Assembly: GCF_900105685.1 (NCBI RefSeq)
Contig: NZ_LT629781.1
Location: forward strand, 1,240,001-1,304,000
Length of the DNA stretch: 64,000 nt
Source: Verrucomicrobium sp. GAS474
Lineage (GTDB): Bacteria; Verrucomicrobiota; Verrucomicrobiia; Methylacidiphilales; GAS474
Direction of reading: 5' to 3'
Within the stretch, counting starts at the first letter, position 1; each line of letters begins with the position of its first letter. The translations under genes and the position numbers were made by a program. Shown in pieces: positions 55,295 to 64,000 of the stretch. The notes below the pieces were generated by a model, which saw nothing but the letters and a program-made list of their open reading frames with translations, had not been told where the DNA came from and did no database searches.

Positions 55295-56326
55295 CTAGGT
55301 AGAAACGGGGGGCGTCTTTCTCATCCTTCCGCTTTCGTCCTGGCGGACGATTTCCCCGACGCGGCATTGGAAGGCGGTGGCCTGGAGATCGGGCGGGAGG
55401 GCGGCGAAGAGGCTCCGGGAGGGCGTCGCGTCTGCTTCGAGGGAGACGAGGGAGACGGCGCGGGCGACGATCTTGCCGAAGGCCCCGTCGGCGGCGATCC
55501 GCGCGGCGCGGGGAAAGGCGGCGCGGAGAGCGCGTTCGATCGCGGCGGGCGAGGTGCCGAGGGAGGCGAAGCAAAGGCCCCGGGCCGCCTCGACCCGCGC
55601 CGCGAGGAAGGGGCCGAAGGGAGTGGCGGCATGGGCGAAGCCGATCCGCATCCCGCTGCCGCCGTCGCGGAAGCGGGCGGGACTCATGCCGAGGGCGCGG
55701 GGGGCGGCCGCGTAGAAGCGGCTGGCGGCGTTGAACCCGGCGGCGTGGAGCGCCTCGGTGACGGTGGTCGTCGTGGCGTCGGTTCCGGCGGGGGAGAGGG
55801 CTTGCCGAAGGCGGCGGTCGCGGCTGGCGGCGGCGTAGTCCTTCGGGGTGAGGCCGAGGGCGGACTTGAAAAGGCGGTGGAAGTGGTGGGGGCTGAGGCC
55901 GACTTCACGGGCGAGGTCGGCGAGGCGGGGCGGCGTGGTCCCGGCCCGGAGGGCGGCCTCGATCCGGCGGCAGCTCCGCGTGACGGCGTCGGCGCGGAGC
56001 GCGACGAGGGAGGGTTCCCCCGCTGCGGGGCGGCACCGCTTGCACGGGCGGAACCCGGCGGCCTCCGCCGCCCCGGGCGAGGCGTGGAAGGCGACGTTCC
56101 GGCGGAGCGCGGGGCGGGAGGCGCACGAGGGGCGGCAATAGATGCCGGTGGTGGCGACGGAGAACCAGAAGAGGCCGTCGGCGGCCCGCTCCTTCCCGAC
56201 GACGGCGGCCCACCGGGCCGCGTCGGTGGCGTAGGGATTTTTTCGGGAATGGGGAGGCGGGCCTTTCACGGTGGGGAAAGGTATCCCTTTCCGCGCCGCG
56301 CCGCCTCCCGATTCCCGCTTTTTCAT
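55295..56326 (-). CDS. Ada-like protein lacking the C-terminal methyltransferase active site
   Basis: A 343-residue protein. The Ada N-terminal zinc domain is intact: TTGIYCRPSC with methyl-accepting Cys64 and Cys68, then FRPCKRC with Cys95 and Cys98, the four zinc thiolates. An AraC helix-turn-helix follows (LAREVGLSPHHFHRLFKSALGLTPKDY), then the N-lobe of an O6-alkylguanine methyltransferase (about 225-315). The frame then ends at ATAFQCRVGEIVR, before the helix-turn-helix lobe and the PCHR cysteine. I found no PCHR-coding sequence in the 240 nt downstream. It may still sense methylphosphotriesters and regulate. Starts 19 nt behind the esterase-like gene. Confidence 0.75.
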   Translation of the reverse strand: MKKRESGGGAARKGIPFPTVKGPPPHSRKNPYATDAARWAAVVGKERAADGLFWFSVATTGIYCRPSCASRPALRRNVAFHASPGAAEAAGFRPCKRCRPAAGEPSLVALRADAVTRSCRRIEAALRAGTTPPRLADLAREVGLSPHHFHRLFKSALGLTPKDYAAASRDRRLRQALSPAGTDATTTTVTEALHAAGFNAASRFYAAAPRALGMSPARFRDGGSGMRIGFAHAATPFGPFLAARVEAARGLCFASLGTSPAAIERALRAAFPRAARIAADGAFGKIVARAVSLVSLEADATPSRSLFAALPPDLQATAFQCRVGEIVRQDESGRMRKTPPVST

Positions 56327-56345
56327 TCCCTCTTCAAGCCGTTCC

Positions 56346-58235
56346 TCAGACGGAATAGACGGGCCGGGCGTAGTCTCCGGAGAGAATCCGGGCGGGGGGG
56401 AGGTCGATGCGGCGGAAGCGGACGAAGAAGCCCCAGGCCCGGCCGTCGTTGAGGTCCATGGCGACGTGGAGGGTGTGGCGGCCCTTGGCGAGGCGGACGA
56501 TCTTCTTGCTCTCGTCGGCGACGCAGGGGTTCGTTCCCTTGAGGTCGGTGAAGGACGGCTTTCCGTCGATCCAGAGGCGGAAGGGGCCGTCGTAGCCGAG
56601 GAGCGCCTCGAGGCGCATCGCCTCGGGGAGGTCGATCCGGGCGGCGAAGTGGGCGTGGCCCTTGTTGCCGTCCCACACGGCGTGTTCGTTGATGAAGCCG
56701 GGGAGCCAGGAGGCCCCGTAATCCTGGACGGTCGTCTTCAGCTTCGCCATGTCGGGCGGGGTGATTTTCCCGAGCGGCTTGGAGATCGGGAGAATCCCGC
56801 TCTTCCGCCACCGGACGACGAAGGGGAGGTCGGCCGAGGGCTTCATGAAGTGGAGCGGCCCGAAGACCGGGAGGGCGCAATCCCGGGCGTCGGCGATCGT
56901 GCAGTTCGGCGTCACCCCGTGGCCGTAGGAGAGGCGGGTCCCGGAGAGGGGCGTCTTCTGGAGGCGGAGGCGGGCCGTCGCGCCGTCGAGGGAGACGCGG
57001 AAGATCTCGTCGATCTTCTTTCCCTCGGCATCGACGAGGGCGAAGCCGTCGGGCTCGCCGTGGGAGCGGAGGCCCCCGACGACGTTCTCGAAATGGACGT
57101 CGAGGACGATCCCGGCGGTCTTCTTGTCGTGCTGAGGCTTCCCGATCGCCTTCAGGCGGGGCATCGGCGCTTCCTTGCGGTTGCCGTGGACGAGGCGGTC
57201 GGCCGCCCGCGCCAGGCGGAGGGCGAGGCGGGGCTGGCCCGCCGCGCCGATGTGGATCGGGTCGTCGAGGGGGAGGTCGACGGCGGGGACGGTCTCCAGG
57301 TGGGCGATCGCCGCGGGGAGGCGGCGCTGTTCTTCCTGGATCCGGTTCCACGCGGGGATCGTCTCGGCCGGGCGATGGCCGAAGACGCGGCCGATCTGGA
57401 CGACGACCCACGGGAGGCGGGGTTGGCGGAGGTCGCGGCGGGAGGCGGCGACGAGTTTCCTCATCCGGTCCCGGTAGAGGGCGGCGGCGGCGGGATCGGC
57501 GTCGCTCTCCCCCTGGTACCAGAGGACCCCGGCGACGGGCTGGCCGGTGGCGCGGACGGAGAGGAGCATCGAGCCGTAGAGGGAGCCGCCCTTCAGCCCC
57601 TTCTTCGCCGGGTCCCACTGGGTCATCGAGGTCCCGCCGTGGGCGGTGCAGATCAGCGCCTGCGGGACCGATCCCGACCGCTTCACCATCTCGTGGGCGA
57701 AGTGAAGGCCGGGGCCGACCCCCTTCGGGGTGTTGCGGCGCAGGATCTCGCCCTGCTGCGGCGTGCACTGCGTCGCGGCGTGGCTCGTGTCGGGCGACTC
57801 GGGGATGATGTGGAGCGGCTCGGCGGCCTGGCGCCAGACGCGGCGCATCGAGAAGGCCTGGATGAGGGGATGGGGACGGGCGGCCCCTTCGCGGTTGGAG
57901 ATGCCCTCCATGTTGCTCTGCCCGGCGAGGATCCAGACGTCGCCGACGAAGAAGGCGGGGACGACGACGGCTTCGTCGGTGCCCGAGACCCGGAGCTCCA
58001 GCCGGTAGGGGCCGCCCGCCGGGATCCCGGCGAGGCGGGCGGCGAAGGCCCCCTTCCGCGCCTGGCCGACGGCGCGGGCGCTCCAGCCGGGGAGGTCTTT
58101 GTTCTTCGATGAAATCGTCGCGGTGACCGTGCCGGAGACCGGGGCGGGGACGGTGCCGGAGAGCGCGGCGGAGGCCCCTTTCTTCCCGAGGCGTTGGAGG
58201 ACTTGTCCGGAGGCGAGGCCGTGGAGGAGATGCAT
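56346..58235 (-). CDS. Sialate O-acetylesterase-like SGNH hydrolase
   Basis: A 629-residue protein of the sialate O-acetylesterase type. WILAGQSNMEG near residue 108 holds the SGNH nucleophile Ser, WYQGESDA near 232 the conserved Gly/Asn block equivalent, and a beta-sandwich C-terminal region (NEHAVWDGNKGHAHF..., LWIDGKPSF) follows. Such enzymes deacetylate sialic acids or plant glycans. Unusually for the family, no signal peptide is visible: the protein begins almost directly with the GLASGQVLQR domain start. An in-frame ATG further upstream (about 58277) adds a non-signal-like stretch. The truncated ada gene follows 19 nt downstream. Confidence 0.8.
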   Translation of the reverse strand: MHLLHGLASGQVLQRLGKKGASAALSGTVPAPVSGTVTATISSKNKDLPGWSARAVGQARKGAFAARLAGIPAGGPYRLELRVSGTDEAVVVPAFFVGDVWILAGQSNMEGISNREGAARPHPLIQAFSMRRVWRQAAEPLHIIPESPDTSHAATQCTPQQGEILRRNTPKGVGPGLHFAHEMVKRSGSVPQALICTAHGGTSMTQWDPAKKGLKGGSLYGSMLLSVRATGQPVAGVLWYQGESDADPAAAALYRDRMRKLVAASRRDLRQPRLPWVVVQIGRVFGHRPAETIPAWNRIQEEQRRLPAAIAHLETVPAVDLPLDDPIHIGAAGQPRLALRLARAADRLVHGNRKEAPMPRLKAIGKPQHDKKTAGIVLDVHFENVVGGLRSHGEPDGFALVDAEGKKIDEIFRVSLDGATARLRLQKTPLSGTRLSYGHGVTPNCTIADARDCALPVFGPLHFMKPSADLPFVVRWRKSGILPISKPLGKITPPDMAKLKTTVQDYGASWLPGFINEHAVWDGNKGHAHFAARIDLPEAMRLEALLGYDGPFRLWIDGKPSFTDLKGTNPCVADESKKIVRLAKGRHTLHVAMDLNDGRAWGFFVRFRRIDLPPARILSGDYARPVYSV

Positions 58236-58290
58236 CGGGGGAAAATAGACGAATCGGTGACAATGGAAAGCCTCCATCTTTTCCGCGGGG

Positions 58291-58319
58291 TGGACAGACG
58301 GGGGGAGTCGGCTTATATA
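58291..58319 (+). promoter_or_regulatory. Candidate sigma-70 promoter for the NDH-2 fusion gene
   Basis: TGGACA (58291-58296), 17 nt, TATATA (58314-58319): one mismatch in the -35 and one in the -10. The predicted start near 58326 is only about 6 nt before the ATG at 58332, which would give a nearly leaderless transcript. Confidence 0.55.
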
Positions 58320-58331
58320 AGCAGGCACGGC

Positions 58332-60017
58332 ATGACAACCACGACGACAACGGCGACGGCGGCGGCGGGTAAAAAGCGGATCGTGATCCTGGGCGGCGGC
58401 TTCGGCGGCGTCTACGCCGCGGTCCACCTGGAGCAGGGGATGACCGCCGCCGAACGGGAGGCGACCGAGATCGTCCTCGTCAGCCGGGACAACTACATCG
58501 TCTTCCACCCCCTCCTCCCGGAGGTCGTCTCCGGCTCCGTCGAGGTGAACCACGTCATCAGCCCGATCCGGCGGCTGGCCCGCGAGGCGCGGCTCCACAC
58601 GCGCGAGATCGAGGCCATCGACGTCGTCCACAAGACCGTCCGCCTCGGCGCGGGGGCCCGTCCCGTCCCGCTGACGCTCCACTACGACCACCTCGTCATC
58701 GCGATGGGGACCCGCCTCGACTACGGCCTGATTCCCGGCATGGCCGAGCACGCCCTCCCCTTCAAGTACCTCGGCGACGCCCTCTGCCTGCGGAACCAGC
58801 TCGTCGGCGCGCTCGAGGCCGCCGAGGACGAGTCCGATCCGGCGGTCCGGCGCGCCCTCCTCACCTTCGTCGTCGCGGGCGGCGGCTTCTCCGGCGTCGA
58901 GTGCATCGCCGAAATGAACGACTTCCTCCGCGAGGCCGTCCGTTCCTACCACAATATTTGCGAGGAAGACCTGAAGCTCATCCTCCTCCAGCGCGGCGGC
59001 CGGATCCTCCCCGAGTTGACCGAGAAGCTCAGCGGCTTCGCCGATCACCTGCTGAGGAAGCGGGGCGTCGACGTCCGCCTCGGCGCGAGCCTGAAGGAAG
59101 TGAGCGCCGACGCCGTCACCGTCGAGGACGTGAAGACGAAGCAGTCCGAGTTGATCCCCACGCGGACCACCGTGGCGACGGTCCCCGCCGGGCCGCCCCC
59201 GATCCTCGCCTCCCTGCCGCTGCCGCAGGAGAAGGGCCGCATCCGGGTCGACACCGGGATGGAGGTCCCCGGCTTCCCCGGCGTCTGGGCCCTCGGCGAC
59301 TGCGCGATGGTGATGCAGGTCGACGGGCAGTTCTCCCCGCCCACCGCCCAGCACGCCCTGCGGCAGGCGAAGACCTGCGCCGACAACATCATCGCCTCGA
59401 TGCGCGGGACGCCGAAGCAGGTCTTCAAGTTCACCGGCCTCGGCAAGATGGGCTCCCTCGGGCGGCACAAGGCGGTCGTCGAGATCTTCGGCGTCCACGT
59501 CACCGGCCTCCCCGCGTGGCTCATGTGGCGCGCCGTCTACCTCTCGAAGTTCCCCGGCTTCAGCGGGCAGATCCGCCTCTTCGTCGACTGGGTCCTCGAC
59601 GCCTTCCTGCCCCGGGACATCACCCAGCTCCGCATCTTCCACAAGGAGTCGGTCCACCGGCAGCACTTCCAGGCGGGGGAGAAGGTCTTCGGCGTCGGCG
59701 ACATCGGCGACAAGGTCTACTTCATCGCGAAGGGGGAGGCCTCGGTCATCCGCGAGGGGCGGAAGCTGGCGACGCTGGCGAAGGGCGACATGTTCGGCGA
59801 GGTCGCCCTGCTCCGCAACCGGCCCCGCATCGCCGAGGTGAAGGCGGAGACGGCGCTCGACGTCGTCGTCGTCGGCCGCGAGGCCTTCCACGAGATCCTC
59901 TCGAGCCTCCCCGGCCTCAGCCGCCAGATCGAGGAGATCATGACGGTGCGGATGGGCCAGAACGTCAACCTGATGCTCGCCGCCCAGGAAGAGCCGCCCG
60001 AACAGACCCCCTGCTAA
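58332..60017 (+). CDS. Type II NADH dehydrogenase fused to a cyclic-nucleotide-binding domain
   Basis: A 561-residue fusion. Residues about 12-430 form an NDH-2 flavoprotein: FAD-binding [22 protein letters not shown]-binding [12 protein letters not shown], the second FAD motif [11 protein letters not shown] with the following AQHALRQA, and an amphipathic membrane-contact region ([17 protein letters not shown]...). It transfers electrons from NADH to quinone without pumping protons. Residues about 440-550 form a cNMP-binding domain ([21 protein letters not shown]..., with phosphate-binding [15 protein letters not shown]). This predicts control of the dehydrogenase by cAMP or cGMP. The O-methyltransferase gene follows 20 nt later. 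Confidence 0.87.
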   Translation: MTTTTTTATAAAGKKRIVILGGGFGGVYAAVHLEQGMTAAEREATEIVLVSRDNYIVFHPLLPEVVSGSVEVNHVISPIRRLAREARLHTREIEAIDVVHKTVRLGAGARPVPLTLHYDHLVIAMGTRLDYGLIPGMAEHALPFKYLGDALCLRNQLVGALEAAEDESDPAVRRALLTFVVAGGGFSGVECIAEMNDFLREAVRSYHNICEEDLKLILLQRGGRILPELTEKLSGFADHLLRKRGVDVRLGASLKEVSADAVTVEDVKTKQSELIPTRTTVATVPAGPPPILASLPLPQEKGRIRVDTGMEVPGFPGVWALGDCAMVMQVDGQFSPPTAQHALRQAKTCADNIIASMRGTPKQVFKFTGLGKMGSLGRHKAVVEIFGVHVTGLPAWLMWRAVYLSKFPGFSGQIRLFVDWVLDAFLPRDITQLRIFHKESVHRQHFQAGEKVFGVGDIGDKVYFIAKGEASVIREGRKLATLAKGDMFGEVALLRNRPRIAEVKAETALDVVVVGREAFHEILSSLPGLSRQIEEIMTVRMGQNVNLMLAAQEEPPEQTPC

Positions 60018-60037
60018 AGCAGAACCAAGGAGCCCCG

Positions 60038-60664
60038 ATGATTTCCCTGCCCCCCCAAGTCGAAACCGTCCTGCGGGCGATGGCGCAGGAAGGCGCGACC
60101 CACGACACCGCCGAGACGGCCCACGCCCGGAAGCGGCTCAACCTCGAGTGGCCGACGGCGGAGACCCTCTTCGTCGCCGTCCGCCTCGCCCGCCGCCGCC
60201 GCATCCTCGAGATCGGGACCTCGAACGGCTTCTCGACGATCTGGCTCGCCTCGGCCATCGCGCAGCAGGAGGAAGGAGAGCTGATCTCGATCGAACGCCA
60301 CGCGGAGAAGAGCGCCCAAGCGGCGCACAATCTGAAGAAGGCCGGGCTTTCCCGCTGGGTCACCCTCCTCCAGGGCGAGGCGACGCCGGTGGTCGCCGAG
60401 CTCGAAGGGACCTTCGACTGCGTCTTCTTCGACGCCGACCGGGTGACGGCGAAGGACCAGTTCGCGAGCCTCCTGCCCCGCCTGACCCCCGACGCCCTCC
60501 TCCTCGCCGACAACGTTCTCTCCCACCCCCACGAGATCGCGGGCTACCTCGAGTGCGTCGAGGAGAGCGGCCACTTCGATTGCGTCACCCTCCCCGTCGG
60601 CAAGGGTCTCCACCTTGCCATGCGGCGGCCCCTCGTCATCCCCGACAATCCGGCGCCGGAATAG
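60038..60664 (+). CDS. Class I SAM-dependent O-methyltransferase
   Basis: A 208-residue methyltransferase of the O-methyltransferase family 3 (catechol O-methyltransferase-like). The SAM-binding region is [16 protein letters not shown], the acidic residue after strand 2 is in LISIERH, and [10 protein letters not shown] gives the metal-binding Asp seen in this family; LLADNVLSH is the next ligand block. The acceptor substrate is unknown. An AAGGAG Shine-Dalgarno lies about six nucleotides before the ATG. It is probably cotranscribed with the NDH-2 gene. Confidence 0.82.
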   Translation: MISLPPQVETVLRAMAQEGATHDTAETAHARKRLNLEWPTAETLFVAVRLARRRRILEIGTSNGFSTIWLASAIAQQEEGELISIERHAEKSAQAAHNLKKAGLSRWVTLLQGEATPVVAELEGTFDCVFFDADRVTAKDQFASLLPRLTPDALLLADNVLSHPHEIAGYLECVEESGHFDCVTLPVGKGLHLAMRRPLVIPDNPAPE

Positions 60665-60668
60665 GCCG

Positions 60669-60682
60669 ACAGCTTCGGCTGT
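60669..60682 (+). other. UUCG-tetraloop hairpin after the methyltransferase gene
   Basis: ACAGC-TTCG-GCTGT: a five-pair stem closed by the very stable C(UUCG)G tetraloop, four nucleotides after the stop at 60664. No T-run follows, so it may protect the 3' end or act in Rho-dependent termination. The rest of 60683-60798, upstream of chemoreceptor 3, shows nothing else clear. Confidence 0.5.
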
Positions 60683-60798
60683 GGGTGAGGATTGGTCCTA
60701 GGCAATCGCCCCTCCCCGGTGGCCGATGTTTACTTATTTCACCAGCGTTACCTCTCTCCCGGTTTGTGCGGGCCTCCGGGAGTGTCACGCTGGGGTTC

Positions 60799-62340
60799 AT
60801 GAAACATTGGACTATCCAAAAGCGCATCGTGATCGGCTTCTCGATCGTGCTGCTTCTCCTCGTGCTGCTGGCCGCGGCCTCCTTCAAGGTCTTCCATCAC
60901 GTGAAGGAATCGGTGAGCGACGTGAGCGACGACGCGATCCCCGGCCTGGTCTTCGTGGCGAAGCTTGAGGCGCTGCAGGGGGAACGGGTGGCGGCGGTCC
61001 TGACCCACCTCCTTTCGCCGACGCCCGAGATGATGGCGGTGCAGGAGAAGAAGCTGGCCGACATCAAGGAGCGGGGCGAGGCGCTGGAAGCCGAGTTCGG
61101 CAAAACGTACCTCACCGCGCAGGAAAAAAGCGACCTGGCCGAATACGACGCGGCCCGCCTTACCTACAATGCGGGACGGGAGAAGGTGCTGGCCCTGAGC
61201 CGCGAGGGGAGGAAGGCCGAGGCCTTCGAGCTGAACCTCCGCGAGGTCGTCCCGCTGCGGGTCGCCCTCGGCGGGAAGATCGAACAGATGTTCCAGCACC
61301 AGCTGGAGCAGAGCCGCGATTTCACCAACCACAGCCATGAGCTGATCGGGACGGGGCATACGATCCTCGTCGTCGTTTCGGCCTTCGCGCTGGTCGTGGG
61401 GCTGGGCCTCGCGCTGGGGATCTCCCATTCATTGAACGCGGCGTTGCGGGAGGTCTCCGAGATCCTCGCGACGGGCTCCCACGAGATCGTCTCGGCGGCC
61501 CATCAGGTCTCGTCGTCGAGCCAGACGCTCGCCGAGGGGGCGAGCGAGCAGGCGGCTTCCCTGGAGGAGACGAGCGCCTCGCTCGAGGAGGTCGGGACCA
61601 TGACGAAGCGGAATGCCGAGGGGGCCGCGCAGGCGAGCGTCCTTTCGGCCAACGCCCGCGCCGCCGCCGAGGAAGGCGCGGCGCGGACCTCCGAGATGGA
61701 GAAGGCGACCGCCTCCATCTCGGAAGCCAGCGTCGAGATGGGAAGCGCCATCGCCGATATCCGGGCCTCGAGCAACGATGTCTCGAAGATCATCAAGACG
61801 ATCGACGAGATCGCGTTCCAGACGAACATCCTCGCCCTGAACGCCGCCGTCGAGGCGGCCCGGGCGGGCGAGGCCGGGGCCGGTTTTTCGATCGTCGCCG
61901 ACGAGGTCCGCTCCCTGGCGAGGCGGAGCGCCGAGGCGGCGAAGGAGACGGCGCGGATGATCGAGGTCTCGATGGCGCGGAGCGCGCGCGGCGTCGAGGT
62001 GAACGAGCGGGTCACCGCGCAGGTCGCCGAGATCACGACGAAGAGCCGGACGGTGCGGTCGAGCCTCGAGGAGATCGTCGGCAAGGTCCGCGAGGTCGAC
62101 GGGCTGATCGGGACCATCGCGACGGCATCCCGCGAGCAGACGACGGGGCTGCAGCAGATCAACGAGACGGTCTCGCAGATGGACAAGATCACCCAGAACA
62201 ACGCCGCCGGAGCCGAGGAGAGCGCCGGGGCCGCCGAGGAGCTCAACGCCCAGGCCCACGAATTGCGCGCGGCCGTCGGGATGCTGGGCCGCTTGGTGAA
62301 TGGAGCGAAAAAAGAGGGCGAGATGGTCGTTGCCTCATAA
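60799..62340 (+). CDS. Methyl-accepting chemotaxis protein (chemoreceptor 3)
   Basis: A 513-residue receptor with membrane helix 1 (about 9-31), a periplasmic four-helix bundle (about 32-185), membrane helix 2 (about 190-213), and a cytoplasmic coil with tip [20 protein letters not shown]. It lacks the long Ser/Pro or His/Arg tail of chemoreceptors 1 and 2. About 80 nt around the tip (from about 61781) are identical to chemoreceptor 2; beyond this, synonymous sites diverge. It converges on the ureidoglycine aminohydrolase gene with a repeat remnant between. Confidence 0.88.
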   Translation: MKHWTIQKRIVIGFSIVLLLLVLLAAASFKVFHHVKESVSDVSDDAIPGLVFVAKLEALQGERVAAVLTHLLSPTPEMMAVQEKKLADIKERGEALEAEFGKTYLTAQEKSDLAEYDAARLTYNAGREKVLALSREGRKAEAFELNLREVVPLRVALGGKIEQMFQHQLEQSRDFTNHSHELIGTGHTILVVVSAFALVVGLGLALGISHSLNAALREVSEILATGSHEIVSAAHQVSSSSQTLAEGASEQAASLEETSASLEEVGTMTKRNAEGAAQASVLSANARAAAEEGAARTSEMEKATASISEASVEMGSAIADIRASSNDVSKIIKTIDEIAFQTNILALNAAVEAARAGEAGAGFSIVADEVRSLARRSAEAAKETARMIEVSMARSARGVEVNERVTAQVAEITTKSRTVRSSLEEIVGKVREVDGLIGTIATASREQTTGLQQINETVSQMDKITQNNAAGAEESAGAAEELNAQAHELRAAVGMLGRLVNGAKKEGEMVVAS

Positions 62341-62344
62341 CCGT

Positions 62345-62430
62345 TTCAGCTCCCCGTCTCCCCCCAGGCCATGGTGCCTCAAGGAGGTTAGATCCAGCGG
62401 AGGAGAATGGGCGTATGGGAGATCGGCCCT
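62345..62430 (+). repeat. Dispersed intergenic repeat, copy G (remnant)
   Basis: GCCTCAAGGAGGTTAGATCC (about 62376-62395) followed by AGCGGAGGAGAATGGGCGTATGGGAGAT matches copy F2 at 54.05-54.10 kb at nearly every base; the hairpin and remaining modules are missing. It occupies the convergent junction between chemoreceptor 3 and the ureidoglycine aminohydrolase gene. Confidence 0.65.
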
Positions 62431-63181
62431 AGACCACCTCGGGCATCCGGTTCGACTCCCGGAAGAGGAGGAACTGGGCGGGGGTCTTTCCCGTCGCGAC
62501 GAACCATTGGGGGCAGAGGGGGGCGGCCCAGACGGCGTCGCCGTCCTTCACCGGGTACCACGAGTCGTCGAGGCGGCAGATGCCCTGTCCCTGAAGGAAG
62601 AAGAGGCCGTGCTCGGCGCCGTGGACGCCCGCGCCGGGGAAGCTGGCGCCGGGCTGGAAGGTGAAGAGGGCCACGGCCATGTCGAAGCCGGGCTCGTCGG
62701 GGAGGAAGGGCTGGATGCGGGTGTCGGGATCGCCCTGGTAGGGCTGGGGTTGCACCTGGCCGCCGCGGCCCACGATCATCCGGGGGGAGAAGATGTCGGG
62801 GAGGGCGCGGTAGGCTTTCTGGACGATGAGGATCTGGGTCTCGGCCTCGGCCCCGGAGAGGATGCAGGAGTGGTGGGCGGGGATGTAGAGGTAGCCGCCG
62901 GGGGCGATCCGCTTCACCTGCGCGGGACCGGCGTCGACCGTGCAGCCGCCGGCGAGGACGTAGAGGAAGGTCTCGGTGCCGCTCTCGGGGAGGGTCGCCG
63001 CGCCGTCGGCCTCGAAGAGGAGGAGGCCGGAGAAGAACTTCGAGCCGAGGCCGGAGGAGAGGAGGGTGGCGAGGCGCGACTTCACGAGGCCGACAGCGGG
63101 GAGGAAGTTCAGCGTGTCCTGCGTGATGAGGGCGTGGCGGCTGGTGACCCGGGTGCGGGTGTGTCCGAGGAGTTGGGCCAT
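62429..63181 (-). CDS. allE: (S)-ureidoglycine aminohydrolase (bicupin)
   Basis: A 250-residue bicupin matching AllE/YlbA: ETFLYVLAGG, GGYLYIPAHH, FLPDEPGFDM, EHGLFFLQGQGICRLDDSWYPVKDGD and the C-terminal ESNRMPEV are characteristic. The enzyme releases ammonia from (S)-ureidoglycine, a step of allantoin degradation, using a manganese ion bound in the second cupin. The next gene on the same strand encodes an allantoinase/dihydroorotase relative, in agreement with ureide catabolism. It starts 29 nt after that gene's stop. Confidence 0.85.
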   Translation of the reverse strand: MAQLLGHTRTRVTSRHALITQDTLNFLPAVGLVKSRLATLLSSGLGSKFFSGLLLFEADGAATLPESGTETFLYVLAGGCTVDAGPAQVKRIAPGGYLYIPAHHSCILSGAEAETQILIVQKAYRALPDIFSPRMIVGRGGQVQPQPYQGDPDTRIQPFLPDEPGFDMAVALFTFQPGASFPGAGVHGAEHGLFFLQGQGICRLDDSWYPVKDGDAVWAAPLCPQWFVATGKTPAQFLLFRESNRMPEVV

Positions 63182-63210
63182 GGAGGAGGGAGGGTGCGGC
63201 GGGAAACCGG

Positions 63211-64000
63211 TTAACCTTGCCGAGGAATGAAGCAGACTTCGCCCTCTTTGACAATCTTCGCCATCCGGCCATTGGCGAAAAGGGTGCGGCCCCGCTGGAG
63301 GACGCGGACGATCCTCCCCCCGACGACCTGCCCGGCGTAGAGGCTTTCCCGCTCCGCGTAGAGGCATTCCCCGGCCCCCATGCCGACCCGGTGCGATTCC
63401 TCGAGATCGAGGAAGAGGAGGTCGGCGTCTTTCCCGAGGGCGATGCCGCCCTTGCGGTCGGCGAGGCCGAGGAAGGCGGCGGCGTCGGGGCCGAGGCGGG
63501 AGGCGAGGCGGGCGCGGCCGGGACCGGTCTCGGAGGCGAGGTCGGGCCGGGTGAGGAGGGCGGCGTGGGCGTGCTGGGCGGTCCGCATGCCGTGGGCCTC
63601 GGCGTGGCCGGAGAGGAGGAGGTCGATCGGGCTCGGATGGGAGGCGGCGGCGGCGAAGAGGGCGGCGCGGACGGGATCGGATCGGAGCGGCGGCAGGGGG
63701 CGGGCGCGGGTGAATTTCTGGCCGAGGGGGGAATGGGCGGCGGCGGCCCCGTCTTCCTCGGAGAAGAGGAGGTGGTGGGCGGCGCTCCCCGTGGTGACGC
63801 GGAGCTCGGGGTGGGCGGCCCGGGCGGCCTCGATCCGGGCGAGCGACTCCACGAGAGTGAGGGGAGAGAGGAAGAGGGCGCATCCGGCCTCCCCGGCGAG
63901 GTCGAGGGCGATGCGGACGGCCTCGTCCTCGGCCCTCGGGGGATGGCTTTCGAGGAAGAGGGAGCGGGGGCCGCCGAGGCCGTTGTTGGCGGCGGGTAGC
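63211..64000 (-). CDS. Allantoinase/dihydroorotase-like amidohydrolase with altered active site (5' end outside window)
   Basis: About 262 C-terminal residues are visible; the frame stays open to the window edge, so the N-terminal metal ligands are outside. ESHPPRAEDEAVRIAL, an AHHLLF block, and the C-terminal KDADLLFLDLEE... GRTLFANG region place it among allantoinases/dihydroorotases. Two active-site blocks look degraded: the usual catalytic SDHAP-type motif reads SGHAEAHG, so the catalytic Asp is absent, and the HVS-type zinc histidine block reads LSPLT. It may be an inactive paralogue or a scaffold. The neighbouring allE supports a link to ureide metabolism. Confidence 0.7.
   Translation of the reverse strand, partial: LPAANNGLGGPRSLFLESHPPRAEDEAVRIALDLAGEAGCALFLSPLTLVESLARIEAARAAHPELRVTTGSAAHHLLFSEEDGAAAAHSPLGQKFTRARPLPPLRSDPVRAALFAAAASHPSPIDLLLSGHAEAHGMRTAQHAHAALLTRPDLASETGPGRARLASRLGPDAAAFLGLADRKGGIALGKDADLLFLDLEESHRVGMGAGECLYAERESLYAGQVVGGRIVRVLQRGRTLFANGRMAKIVKEGEVCFIPRQG

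Noticed and set aside
62440-62470. tRNA-like T-loop sequence GGTTCGACTCC
   Set aside because: It lies inside the coding sequence of the ureidoglycine aminohydrolase, and no acceptor or anticodon stem can be paired around it.

Overview
The window is about 64 kb of GC-rich bacterial chromosome (by eye roughly two thirds G+C), with no rRNA, tRNA, CRISPR array, insertion sequence or phage gene that I can recognise. Type III glutamine synthetase, secreted beta-strand-repeat proteins ending in PEP-CTERM tails, and a compact nitrate-assimilation locus together suggest a verrucomicrobial heterotroph. That assignment is inferred from gene content; there is no marker RNA to confirm it.

Layout. 1-2.6 kb: a cut-off phosphoesterase, a DJ-1/PfpI protein and a TauE-type exporter. 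2.7-5.6 kb: a membrane histidine kinase overlapping a small response regulator. 5.9-9.2 kb: an AaeBXA-like aromatic-acid efflux operon. 9.3-12.4 kb: a CheR-like methyltransferase, a GAF histidine kinase and an Rcp-type receiver, coupled by overlapping or close starts. 12.4-17 kb: a Memo-like protein, glgC and glmS. 17.3-18.8 kb: a small anchored protein and a LysR regulator. 19-31.2 kb: nitrate assimilation, comprising a signal-less NrtA/NasS-like binding protein, a CysJ-like flavoprotein, a siroheme nitrite/sulfite reductase, a DmsB-DmsC fusion, a NasA-type molybdoenzyme, a chemoreceptor, a miniature chemoreceptor relic, a MOSC protein and MobA. 31.3-39.7 kb: a class III cyclase, a sigma-54 activator divergent from a receiver-kinase hybrid, a second chemoreceptor and two small proteins. 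39.8-46.9 kb: a PEP-CTERM beta-repeat protein, Tex, a penicillin-binding transpeptidase, PhnA/YjdM and an alpha/beta hydrolase. 46.9-51.2 kb: pta, then glnB and type III glutamine synthetase behind a consensus sigma-54 promoter with a long structured leader. 51.4-55 kb: a second PEP-CTERM protein and a small secreted protein. 55.3-64 kb: a truncated Ada, a sialate-esterase-like protein, an NDH-2 fused to a cyclic-nucleotide domain, an O-methyltransferase, a third chemoreceptor, ureidoglycine aminohydrolase and a cut-off, active-site-poor allantoinase relative.

Nitrogen is the connecting theme: nitrate to nitrite to ammonium (19-28 kb), molybdenum-cofactor genes serving the nitrate reductase (30-31 kb), PII and glutamine synthetase under sigma-54 (48-51 kb), and ureide breakdown at the right edge. 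Signal transduction is the second theme, with three histidine kinases, several receivers, three full chemoreceptors and one cyclase, plus a dehydrogenase carrying a cNMP-binding domain.

The least explained structure is a dispersed intergenic repeat of about 240-300 bp with an invariant GAGGGGC-NNN-GCCCCTC hairpin. It occupies every convergent junction in the window that has room for it, appears three more times behind a stop codon, and is never found between divergent genes.
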